Origin: Gluconacetobacter diazotrophicus PA1 5
Lineage (GTDB): Bacteria; Pseudomonadota; Alphaproteobacteria; Acetobacterales; Acetobacteraceae
NCBI RefSeq assembly: GCF_000067045.1
Contig: NC_010125.1
Location: forward strand, 1,850,001-1,914,000
Length of the DNA stretch: 64,000 nucleotides
Reading direction: 5' to 3'
Shown here: positions 57,673-64,000 of the stretch, in pieces
Numbering within the stretch: position 1 is the stretch's first letter
Layout of the letters: the number at the start of each line of letters is the position of its first letter
The notes under the pieces: generated by a model
What the model was told of the DNA's origin: nothing
Database searches by the model: none
The model's input: only the letters and a program-made list of their open reading frames with translations
Translations under genes and position numbers: made by a program

Positions 57673-58389
57673 CTATGTTTTTCTCTTATCGGAGAGTTCG
57701 CCCGTAATCTCCATGGGAGGGGAGGCCGTCACGGGTTGGAAAGTGTGGATCAGGTCTTTTCGTAAGATGCGTCCGAAGGCTGCGCGAAATTCGCTCTCGG
57801 TTACGCCGTGTTCATTCATGAGCTGTTCAAGCTGTGTCCACAGATAGTCGCTTTTTTCGGCAAATTTCGGGAATTCCACCATGTAGGGCCGCACGCCGAA
57901 CAGGGTCAGGCCCCACATGATCTTGTAGAACTGGATGGCAAGTATGGATTCCTGTTCGTCGTGCGTGCGTGTGAGCCACAGCCCTCCCGGATATTCGATT
58001 TCGGGGTCGAAGCCGGTCCGGGCCGCATCTCTCGTCACACGGCGTCGGCTTTCCGCGGCGGAGTAGAGATTTCGCATCGGCACGATCGCGGCATGGATTT
58101 TGACCTGACCCTCCTGCACCATCGGCAGCAGCAGGTCCGCATAGTTCGGAGATTTGAGGACGTAAGGGCTTTCAGGGCCAAAATCCAGGTTCTCAAGTCC
58201 GGCATGCGAGATGGGATCCACCTCTTTCATGGCCTGTTCGAAAGTATAGCCCGTATGGAAGTCGAGCGCAGTAAAGAGCTGCATAAGCATTGTCGTGCCC
58301 GCGCGTCCGGTACCGGTAATAAGAATCTTGCTGCGCCCGTCAGGTGTTCCATGACGGGAAAGATTTTTCTTCTTCGGCCATCCGAACAT
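57673..58389 (-). CDS. Sulfotransferase-like P-loop protein, atypical composition
   Basis: 238-residue soluble protein. SKILITGTGRAGTTMLMQLFTAL is a P-loop of the kind that binds the 5'-phosphosulfate of PAPS in sulfotransferases, and SPYVLKSPNYADLL followed by AAIVPMRNLYSAAESRRR resembles the 3'-phosphate site. Family members sulfate sugars or other small molecules; the acceptor is unknown and activity is not assured. The gene is visibly richer in A+T than its neighbours and ends against the 3' end of tRNA-Thr, which suggests horizontal gain. No other island genes accompany it. Confidence 0.75.
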   Translation of the reverse strand: MFGWPKKKNLSRHGTPDGRSKILITGTGRAGTTMLMQLFTALDFHTGYTFEQAMKEVDPISHAGLENLDFGPESPYVLKSPNYADLLLPMVQEGQVKIHAAIVPMRNLYSAAESRRRVTRDAARTGFDPEIEYPGGLWLTRTHDEQESILAIQFYKIMWGLTLFGVRPYMVEFPKFAEKSDYLWTQLEQLMNEHGVTESEFRAAFGRILRKDLIHTFQPVTASPPMEITGELSDKRKT

Positions 58390-58570
58390 AATCTGGATCT
58401 CTCACGCTTCTGTCTGGAACGGATCGTGACGAGACGGACTCATCTCACCGTATAAAAATGATTTGAAAATAAAGACTTGGAGTGCAAGGTCGGCTTTACC
58501 CAATCATGGCCCGCATGGCAGTGCGAGTATGGTAAAGTCCAGAGATATCAATGGATTTCTGGAGGGTCGG

Positions 58571-58645
58571 TGGTGCCGGGTGAGGGATTTGAACCCCCGG
58601 CCTTCGGTTTACAAAACCGCTGCACTACCGCTGTGCTAACCCGGC
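58571..58645 (-). tRNA. tRNA-Thr (anticodon UGU)
   Basis: On the minus strand acceptor GCCGGGT pairs with ACCCGGC, followed by discriminator A and encoded CCA (58571-58573). The anticodon loop TTTGTAA gives TGT, with stem GCGGT/ACCGA; the first stem pair is G-A, so only four pairs form where most alphaproteobacterial tRNA-Thr(UGU) have five. The T-arm GGGGG-TTCAAAT-CCCTC has one G-T pair. Confidence 0.93.
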
Positions 58646-58926
58646 AACGACATGAACGGGAACGCGGGATCGTCGCGATGCGAGATCTGTCGACCGGCGG
58701 CAGGGCGCGATCGTGTTCCCGTATGCGCCTTTCTGCCTTTCCCGCCGCCATGGGTCAAGGGTTGGGTCGGGCGCCTGCCATATTCATGCCGGTTTTATCC
58801 TGTTGGAAGGGGCGCAGGGAAAAGGGGCGTCGTCTCCGGGAAACCGGAAGGCCGCTGCGCCGTTTTTTGAAACTGGAGGCCGGGTCGAACCCGGCCCGCG
58901 ACTGAGACGAGTATTCTGGATTTCTA

Positions 58927-59145
58927 ATGATGCTGAATTCGACAATCATCGAAATCGATGGCATTTTCCTGGGCACGGCGATCCTGGTCGCCGGTAGCCG
59001 CCTTCTGCGGTTCTATGCCGTTCATGACAGCGTCCGCGCGCTGCACAACCAGGTCCTGCCGGACCTGGCGGCGCTGCGCCACGCGGTGGGCCTGCATTTC
59101 CGCCGGGTCCTGAAGCGGCGGGGCCGCCCGGACCAGGGCTGCTGA
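58927..59145 (+). CDS. Small hypothetical protein with N-terminal hydrophobic segment
   Basis: 72-residue ORF with genome-like codon use. IDGIFLGTAILVAGSRLLRFYAV (about residues 9-31) could be a single membrane helix; the remainder is basic and probably helical (ALHNQVLPDLAALRHAVGLHFRRVLKRRG). I do not recognise a family. No good ribosome site is visible before the two adjacent ATGs. A hairpin GGCCGGGT/ACCCGGCC lies 30 bp upstream. It is convergent with serA. Confidence 0.5.
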   Translation: MMLNSTIIEIDGIFLGTAILVAGSRLLRFYAVHDSVRALHNQVLPDLAALRHAVGLHFRRVLKRRGRPDQGC

Positions 59146-59176
59146 ATCAGGGCGGCGGACTTAGGGGGGGCTTGCG

Positions 59177-60442
59177 TCAGGGCTGCTGGTACAGCAGCCG
59201 GGCGCGGATCGTGCCCTTTAGGTTGCGCAACCGGGCGAGGATGCGATTGTCCTTGTCGATATCCCGGCCGGTATCGGCCTCGACCACCACATAGCCCAGC
59301 TCGCCGTCGGTCTGCAGGTACTGGGCGGTGATGTTGCTGTTCTCGCTCATGAAGATCTCGTTGATCTGCAGCATGATGCCGGGAACATTGCTGTGGACGT
59401 GCATGAAGCGCGTGCCGCGCGGGCTTTCGGGCAGTTGCACCGTCGGGAAATTGACCGCGCCGAGGGTCGAGCCCACATCGGAATATTCGATCAGCTTGCG
59501 CGCCACCTCGACGCCGATCCGCTCCTGCGCCTCGGCGGTGGAGCCGCCGATATGCGGGCTCAGGATCACGTTTTCCAGGCCCTGCAGCGGCGAGACGAAC
59601 TTGTCCCCGGCGCCCTTGGGTTCGACGGGGAATACGTCGATCGCGGCACCCAGCAGATGGCCGTCGCGCAGGGCCGCCGCCAGCGCCTCCAGGTCCACGA
59701 CATTGCCCCGGGCATTGTTGATCAGGAACGAACCGGGCTTCATCGCGCGGATCTGCTCCGCGCCGATCAGGTTCGCGGTGCTGGCCAATTGCGGGACATG
59801 CAGGCTGACCACGTCGCTCTGCGCCAGCAGGTCGTTCAGCGTTTCCACCGGGCTGGCGTTGCCGTGCACCAGCTTGTCGATCACGTCGAAATAGATCACC
59901 CGCATGCCGAACGCCTCGGCCAGGACGGACAATTGCGAGCCGATGGAGCCGTAGCCCACGATACCCAGCGTCTTGCCGCGGACTTCCCAGCTATTGGCGG
60001 CCGATTTGTTCCAGTCGCCGGCATGACACTGCACGGATTTGGGGAAGATCCGCCGCATCAGCATCACGATCTCGCCCATCACCAGTTCGGCGACCGAGCG
60101 GGTGTTGCTGAACGGGGCGTTGAAGACCGGAATGCCATGGGCGCGCGCGGCGGGCAGGTTGACCTGGTTGGTCCCGATGCAGAAGCACCCCACGGCGATC
60201 AGGCGATCGGCGGCGGCGATCATGTCCTCGGTCAACTGGGTGCGGGAGCGGATTCCCACGATGTGAACACCTTCCAGCGCCTTGCGCAGGGCCGCGCCCT
60301 CCAGCGCCTTGGACAGGCGCGTGACGTTTTCGTACCCATTGGCCTTCAGCAGCGCCACGGCGCTGTCATGAATGCCTTCAAGCAGCAGAATGCGGATCTT
60401 GTCCTTGGGAAGGGACAGGTGGCTGGTGGTCTCGCTGCTCAT
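59177..60442 (-). CDS. serA: D-3-phosphoglycerate dehydrogenase
   Basis: First enzyme of serine synthesis, oxidising 3-phosphoglycerate with NAD. The 421-residue protein is of the E. coli type: substrate residues in GIRSRTQLT, VGCFCIGTNQVNL, NAD motif GKTLGIVGYGSIGSQLSVLAEAFGM, then NNARGNVVDLEAL (catalytic Arg), DVFPVEPKG and HIGGSTAEAQE (catalytic His). A C-terminal ACT domain (about 345-421, VPGIMLQINEIFMSENSNITAQYLQTDGELGYVVVEAD) allows serine feedback. Two inverted repeats lie just upstream. Confidence 0.95.
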   Translation of the reverse strand: MSSETTSHLSLPKDKIRILLLEGIHDSAVALLKANGYENVTRLSKALEGAALRKALEGVHIVGIRSRTQLTEDMIAAADRLIAVGCFCIGTNQVNLPAARAHGIPVFNAPFSNTRSVAELVMGEIVMLMRRIFPKSVQCHAGDWNKSAANSWEVRGKTLGIVGYGSIGSQLSVLAEAFGMRVIYFDVIDKLVHGNASPVETLNDLLAQSDVVSLHVPQLASTANLIGAEQIRAMKPGSFLINNARGNVVDLEALAAALRDGHLLGAAIDVFPVEPKGAGDKFVSPLQGLENVILSPHIGGSTAEAQERIGVEVARKLIEYSDVGSTLGAVNFPTVQLPESPRGTRFMHVHSNVPGIMLQINEIFMSENSNITAQYLQTDGELGYVVVEADTGRDIDKDNRILARLRNLKGTIRARLLYQQP

Positions 60443-60443
60443 G

Positions 60444-60497
60444 TCGAATACTCGCGCCTATTCGAAGAAGATGTCGCTCCTATCCGATCGACGGATA
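60444..60497. promoter_or_regulatory. Paired inverted repeats upstream of serA
   Basis: TCGAATA-N8-TATTCGA (60444-60465) directly precedes the serA ATG, and TATCCG-N5-CGGATA (60481-60497) lies 15 bp further upstream. Both are perfect and lie in the 114-bp gap between hisN and serA, so they could be operators or leader hairpins controlling serA. I know no regulator for either sequence. Confidence 0.35.
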
Positions 60498-60556
60498 AAT
60501 GCCTAGGGGCGACGTGGACATCGGTGCCATGTGGTGCGGCCGTCAGGCCGGCGCCA

Positions 60557-61381
60557 TCATGCGTGCTTGGGGCTGCCCGTGGTCAGCAGCGACACCACGC
60601 CGGGCAGCAGCGCCGGGTCGCCCACCGCCAGTACCGTGCCGTCGCTGTCGGCGTGCAGGGGCCTGCCGTGCCAGTCGGTGACGCGGCCGCCCGCGCCCTC
60701 GATCACCGGGACCAGCGCGGCCCAGTCCCAGATCTTCATCGTGCATTCCGCGATGATGTCGACCTGTCCCAGCGCCAGCAGGCCGTAACTGTAGCAGTCT
60801 CCACCCCACGTGACACGCTTTGCGTGCCGGCGCAGGGCATCCCAATGCGGTGTGGGCGCGTCGGCGATCATCTCGGGCGAGGTGCAGGACAGTTCCGCCA
60901 GGCCGATTTCGGGGCATTCGCGGGTGCCGGCGGTGCCGGGCCAGCGGGATTCATAACGCGTGGGCCGGCCCCGCACGCCGATCCAGCGTTCCCCGGTAAC
61001 GGGCTGGTCGATGATGCCCAGCACCGGCTCCCCGTCCTGAAGCAACGCGATCAGCGTGCCGAAGATCGGCCGCCCGGTCAGGAAGGCGCGGGTGCCGTCC
61101 ACCGGGTCGATCACCCAGCAATAACGCGCACCACCGCGTTCCAGGCCGAATTCCTCGCCCAGGACTGCGTGGTCCGGCAGGCGTTCGGCCAGCACGGCGC
61201 GAATGGCGCGCTCGGCCGTGCGGTCGGCGATGGTCACGGGGCTCTGGTCGCTCTTGTCGTCGGCGGCGACGCCCATGCGAAAGAACGGGCGGATGACGCA
61301 GCCCGCGACGTCGGCCGCGGCCATGGCCGCCGCGACCAGCCGGTCGGCGTCATGCGGGGGCAGGGGCGTGGCCAGGGACAT
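60557..61381 (-). CDS. hisN: Histidinol-phosphatase of the inositol monophosphatase family
   Basis: 274-residue magnesium-dependent phosphatase. AVLGEEFG supplies the first metal Glu, WVIDPVDGTRAFLTGRPIFGTLI the D-P-x-D-G-T motif, and MKIWDWAALVPVIEGAGGRVTDWHG the second metal site. The GEEFG and RAFLTGRP context is that of HisN histidinol-phosphatases rather than SuhB, though the assignment from sequence alone is not absolute. It follows the cytochrome c gene by 2 bp on the same strand and precedes serA. Confidence 0.87.
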   Translation of the reverse strand: MSLATPLPPHDADRLVAAAMAAADVAGCVIRPFFRMGVAADDKSDQSPVTIADRTAERAIRAVLAERLPDHAVLGEEFGLERGGARYCWVIDPVDGTRAFLTGRPIFGTLIALLQDGEPVLGIIDQPVTGERWIGVRGRPTRYESRWPGTAGTRECPEIGLAELSCTSPEMIADAPTPHWDALRRHAKRVTWGGDCYSYGLLALGQVDIIAECTMKIWDWAALVPVIEGAGGRVTDWHGRPLHADSDGTVLAVGDPALLPGVVSLLTTGSPKHA

Positions 61382-61383
61382 GG

Positions 61384-61911
61384 TCAGTGGGCTCCGTCCG
61401 AAAGCGTGTGCAGGAAGGCGATGATCGCGGCCCGGTCGGCGGCATCCGCCACGCCGGGGAAGGCCATGCGGGTGCCGGGGGCGAAGCGGCCCGGCCCTTC
61501 CAGCCAGGACGACAGGGCGTCGTCGGTCCAGCGCTCGGCCTTGTGCGCCGCCAGCGCCGCCGAAAATTCATAGCCCGGCATGTCGCCGATCGCGGTCCCC
61601 GGCACGCCGTACAGGTCCGGGCCGATCATCGCCGGTCCGTCCTTGGCGAAGCTGTGGCACATCGCGCACATGCGTGCCGCCAGGGCCTGCCCGGCCTTGG
61701 GGTCGGCGTGGGCGACGGCATCGGCGATCGAGGGCGGGGCAGCCGCCGGACCGGAGGCATCGGCCGCCACCGCCGGCTGGGGCAGGACGAAGGCGGGGTG
61801 TCCGGGCGTGCCGGACGGAATGGCCACATAGCCGGCCCAGGCACTTGCCCCCAGCGCCAGGGCGGCCACCAGGATGGCGGCTCCGATACGGTTGACGTCC
61901 TTGCTGTCCAT
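61384..61911 (-). CDS. Membrane-anchored class I cytochrome c
   Basis: 175-residue electron carrier. An N-terminal helix (about residues 9-30, IGAAILVAALALGASAWAGYVAI) probably anchors it in the inner membrane, followed by a Pro/Ala linker. The haem motif is CAMCH (Cys82, Cys85, His86) and Met149 in GTRMAFPG is the sixth ligand. Layout matches the CycM/c552 type that links the bc1 complex to terminal oxidases. The ATG at 61911 is chosen as it precedes the anchor; it is divergent from kdsB. Confidence 0.9.
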   Translation of the reverse strand: MDSKDVNRIGAAILVAALALGASAWAGYVAIPSGTPGHPAFVLPQPAVAADASGPAAAPPSIADAVAHADPKAGQALAARMCAMCHSFAKDGPAMIGPDLYGVPGTAIGDMPGYEFSAALAAHKAERWTDDALSSWLEGPGRFAPGTRMAFPGVADAADRAAIIAFLHTLSDGAH

Positions 61912-62084
61912 CCAGGCCTCGATGCTCCTTCTCCGAAAATCGCCTATGAATTTCGGAGGCAGGACACTAGACTGCGGGCCGCCTTGTGTGAAGCATTGCC
62001 GGATCGTTCCGTCAGGATCGCATCCCATGTCTGCGAGGTCTCGTGCCCGCACCGGCATTTTTCCATAAGGCCTTCGCTTTCCGC

Positions 62085-62828
62085 ATGAACCCGATCGTCG
62101 TCATTCCCGCCCGCATGGCCTCTACACGGCTGCCGGGCAAGCCGCTGGCCATGATCGGCAAGCTGCCCATGATCCTGCATGTCCTGGCGCGGGCCCGGGC
62201 GGCCGATATCGGGCCCGTCATCGTCGCGGTGGCGGAAACCGAACTGGCGCGCGTTGTCGAGGACGCGGGCGGCACGGCGGTCCTGACCGACCCGGCGCTG
62301 CCCTCGGGGTCCGACCGGGTGTGGCAGGCGGTGCGGGCGGCCGATCCGGCCGGGCGGCACGATGTCGTCGTGAACCTGCAGGGCGACCTGCCCGGGGTGG
62401 CGCCGCCGACGCTGGCCGCGTCCCTGCTGCCGCTGGCCGATCCCGCGACCGATATCGGCACGCTGGTCTGCCCGGTGGCCGACGCCGGGGAGGCCGCGCG
62501 CGATTCGGTGGTGAAGGTCGCCTGCGCCTTTGCCGACGACGATGCGCGAACGGTGGCCCGGGCGCTGTATTTCTCGCGCGCCGCCGTGCCGTGGGGGGCG
62601 GGCGCGCTGTGGCACCATGTCGGGATCTATGCCTATCGTCGCGCGGCGCTGGCCCGCTTCGTCAGCCTGCCGGAAGCGGCGCTGGAGCGGCGGGAGAGGC
62701 TGGAACAGCTCAGGGCCCTGGAGGCTGGAATGACGATCGGGTGCTGCCGCATCGGAACCGCGCCGTTCGGCGTCGATACCCCCGACGACCTGGACCGCGC
62801 GCGCCGTGTCATGGCGGAGGCGGCATGA
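62085..62828 (+). CDS. kdsB: 3-deoxy-manno-octulosonate cytidylyltransferase
   Basis: Activates KDO with CTP for lipopolysaccharide inner core synthesis. The 247-residue product starts PIVVIPARMASTRLPGKPLAMIGKLPMI, the nucleotide-binding signature of the family, and continues with LPSGSDRVWQAV, VNLQGDLPGVAP, and the C-terminal HHVGIYAYRRAALARFVSLPEAALERRERLEQLRALEAGM. The ATG at 62085 fits the family start. The pheA start overlaps its stop (ATGA). Confidence 0.94.
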   Translation: MNPIVVIPARMASTRLPGKPLAMIGKLPMILHVLARARAADIGPVIVAVAETELARVVEDAGGTAVLTDPALPSGSDRVWQAVRAADPAGRHDVVVNLQGDLPGVAPPTLAASLLPLADPATDIGTLVCPVADAGEAARDSVVKVACAFADDDARTVARALYFSRAAVPWGAGALWHHVGIYAYRRAALARFVSLPEAALERRERLEQLRALEAGMTIGCCRIGTAPFGVDTPDDLDRARRVMAEAA

Positions 62829-63688
62829 GCGGCGTCATCGCCTTCCAGGGGCGGCCCGGGGCCTATTCCGACCTGGCCTGCCGGCAGGCCTATCCGGGAT
62901 GGACCACCCTGCCGTGCGAAACCTTCGCCGGCGCGATCGCCGCCGTCCATGACGGACAGGCCGACCTGGCCATGCTGGCGTGCGAGAACAGCCTGGCGGG
63001 ACGGGTGCCGGATATCCACGCCCTGCTGCCCCAGGCAGGGCTGAACATCATCGGCGAGCATTTCCAGCGGGTCGAGCACTGCCTGATGGGCGTCCCCGGC
63101 AGCACGCTGGCCGGTGCGCGGCGCGTCCATACCCATCCGGTCGCCATGGCCCAGATCCGGGGCATCATCACCGAACTGAACCTGACCCCGGTGGTGGAAT
63201 TCGACACCGCCGGATCGGCCGAACTGATCGCGCAATGGGGCAACCCCGAAGACGTGGCCGTGGCGTCGTCGCTGGCGGCCGAACTGAACGGGCTGGTGGT
63301 CCTGCGCGGCAATGTCGAGGACGCGGCCCACAACACCACCCGCTTCTATGTCGCGTCGCGCACGGCCCTGCGGCCGCCGGCGGGCCGGCCCGGCACGATC
63401 ACCACGGTCCTGTTCCGCGTCCGCAATGTGGCCGGGGCGCTGTACAAGGTGCTGGGCGGCTTCGCGACCAACGGCGTCAACATGACGCGACTGGAAAGCT
63501 ACATGCTGGACGGATCGTTCGCCGCGACGCAGTTCCTGATGGAGGTCGAAGGCCACCCCGACGACGCGCCCTTGCGCGGGGCGCTGGCGGAACTGGCGTT
63601 CTTTTCCGAAACATCGACGATCCTCGGGGTCTATCCCGGATCGCCCTTCCGGGCCGAACACGCCCAGGGGCAGACGGCCGGGCAGTGA
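62825..63688 (+). CDS. pheA: Prephenate dehydratase
   Basis: Converts prephenate to phenylpyruvate for phenylalanine synthesis. The 287-residue protein has IAFQGRPGAYSDLACRQAYPG, LACENSLAGRVPDIHALLP, HTHPVAMAQIRG and the T-R-F motif HNTTRFYVASR, followed by a C-terminal ACT domain (about residues 195-275, with NMTRLESYMLDGSFAATQFLMEVEG) that binds phenylalanine for feedback control. It has no chorismate mutase domain, fitting the separate AroQ gene at 14437. It overlaps kdsB by 4 bp. Confidence 0.94.
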   Translation: MSGVIAFQGRPGAYSDLACRQAYPGWTTLPCETFAGAIAAVHDGQADLAMLACENSLAGRVPDIHALLPQAGLNIIGEHFQRVEHCLMGVPGSTLAGARRVHTHPVAMAQIRGIITELNLTPVVEFDTAGSAELIAQWGNPEDVAVASSLAAELNGLVVLRGNVEDAAHNTTRFYVASRTALRPPAGRPGTITTVLFRVRNVAGALYKVLGGFATNGVNMTRLESYMLDGSFAATQFLMEVEGHPDDAPLRGALAELAFFSETSTILGVYPGSPFRAEHAQGQTAGQ

Positions 63689-63830
63689 CCGGCCGGGACG
63701 CCGGGCAGGGCGGGGCGAGGGCGATGGATGGTTGCCTTGCCATGTCGCCCGGCATTAACAGAACAGGCAGGACGGCCATCTGCCGGGAACGGCCCATTTT
63801 TCAGACTGCGAGATTCGAGTGGAAACGACC

Positions 63831-64000
63831 ATGTTCAAGGGTTCGATCACGGCCCTGATTACGCCGATGAACGACGACGGATCGCTGGATTTTTCGGGCT
63901 TCGGTCGCTTTGTCGACTGGCAGGTCACCGAAGGGTCGTCCGGCGTGGTCCCGGTGGGCACGACGGGCGAGAGCCCGACCCTGACCCACGAGGAACATGC
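63831..64000 (+). CDS. dapA: 4-hydroxy-tetrahydrodipicolinate synthase, partial (N-terminus only)
   Basis: The frame from the ATG at 63831 runs to the window end (56 codons) and reads [21 protein letters not shown], then [25 protein letters not shown]. The last segment is the DapA signature containing the conserved Thr-Thr and Gly-Glu. DapA condenses pyruvate and aspartate semialdehyde at the entry of lysine and diaminopimelate synthesis. About 240 residues, including the Schiff-base Lys, lie outside the window. Confidence 0.93.
   Translation, partial: MFKGSITALITPMNDDGSLDFSGFGRFVDWQVTEGSSGVVPVGTTGESPTLTHEEH

Noticed and set aside
57549-57707. A possible 52-codon plus-strand ORF with genome-like codon use
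   Set aside because: No ribosome site, no recognised similarity, and it overlaps the end of the sulfotransferase-like gene on the other strand; it could be a gene remnant but I cannot support it.
57459-58571. Direct repeat of the tRNA-Thr 3' end as an attachment site
   Set aside because: I searched the left side of the low-GC region by eye for a copy of the tRNA end and found only 7-base matches (GGTGCCG), which are expected by chance.

Overview
The window is GC-rich chromosomal DNA from an alphaproteobacterium, most likely an acetic acid bacterium (Acetobacteraceae, Gluconacetobacter-like). The assignment is an inference. It rests on an AarC-type succinyl-CoA:acetate CoA-transferase (16249-17769) near a citrate synthase (12411-13709) and a SixA-like phosphatase, the set described for acetic acid resistance in Acetobacter aceti. 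Alphaproteobacterial gene orders also fit (uvrC-pgsA-moaD-moaE, miaB-phoH-ybeY-corC, xseB-ispA-dxs-tlyA). Nearly all of the window is housekeeping; I see no prophage, CRISPR array, transposase or secretion cluster.

Layout. 1-5 kb: the end of exonuclease III (xthA, cut by the window edge), then uvrC, pgsA, a small exported protein, moaD and moaE. 5-8.2 kb: class I ribonucleotide reductase nrdA-nrdB behind a tandem pair of NrdR-like boxes. 8.2-12.3 kb: a tRNA1(Val)-type methyltransferase, a polyprenyl diphosphate synthase for the quinone tail, murI (broken in this sequence), pyrE, and a small cysteine-containing protein behind a Fur-like site. 12.4-17.8 kb: citrate synthase, sixA, chorismate mutase, a metallophosphatase, a small membrane protein and aarC. 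17.8-28.2 kb: one long leftward run miaB-phoH-ybeY-corC-SBF transporter-dsbA-like-smc. 28.6-35 kb: tamA-tamB, followed by a repeat element.

35-42.9 kb: a TPR glycosyltransferase-like protein, a response regulator, a fatty acid hydroxylase, a PACE-type efflux protein, a CarD-type regulator, a bestrophin-like channel, and the glutathione-dependent formaldehyde pair frmA-fghA. 42.4-51.5 kb: leftward yjbQ, trpS, an FKBP-type lipoprotein, argG, rlmN, tlyA, dxs, ispA, xseB and a TusA-like protein. 51.6-59.2 kb: a ROK sugar kinase, rlmE-gppA, tRNA-Gln(CUG), a MASE1-PAS-GGDEF cyclase, an UrcA-family protein, an AT-richer sulfotransferase-like gene against the 3' end of tRNA-Thr(UGU), and a small ORF. 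59.2-64 kb: serA, hisN, a membrane-anchored cytochrome c, kdsB, pheA and the start of dapA.

The most striking observation is not biological. A 43-bp block at 10837-10879 carries NdeI, SalI, PstI, NotI and SpeI sites edge to edge and reads as the polylinker of a pGEM-T type TA-cloning vector. It sits inside murI, replaces about 15 codons and puts the two halves of glutamate racemase in different frames. I read it as a sequencing or assembly artefact. The main biological curiosities are a 162-bp element with 21-bp terminal inverted repeats that supplies the stop codon of a neighbouring gene and shares an 84-bp core with a second locus, the Fur-site/small-protein unit, a possible leaderless CarD-type mRNA, and an orphan terminator that may mark a small RNA.
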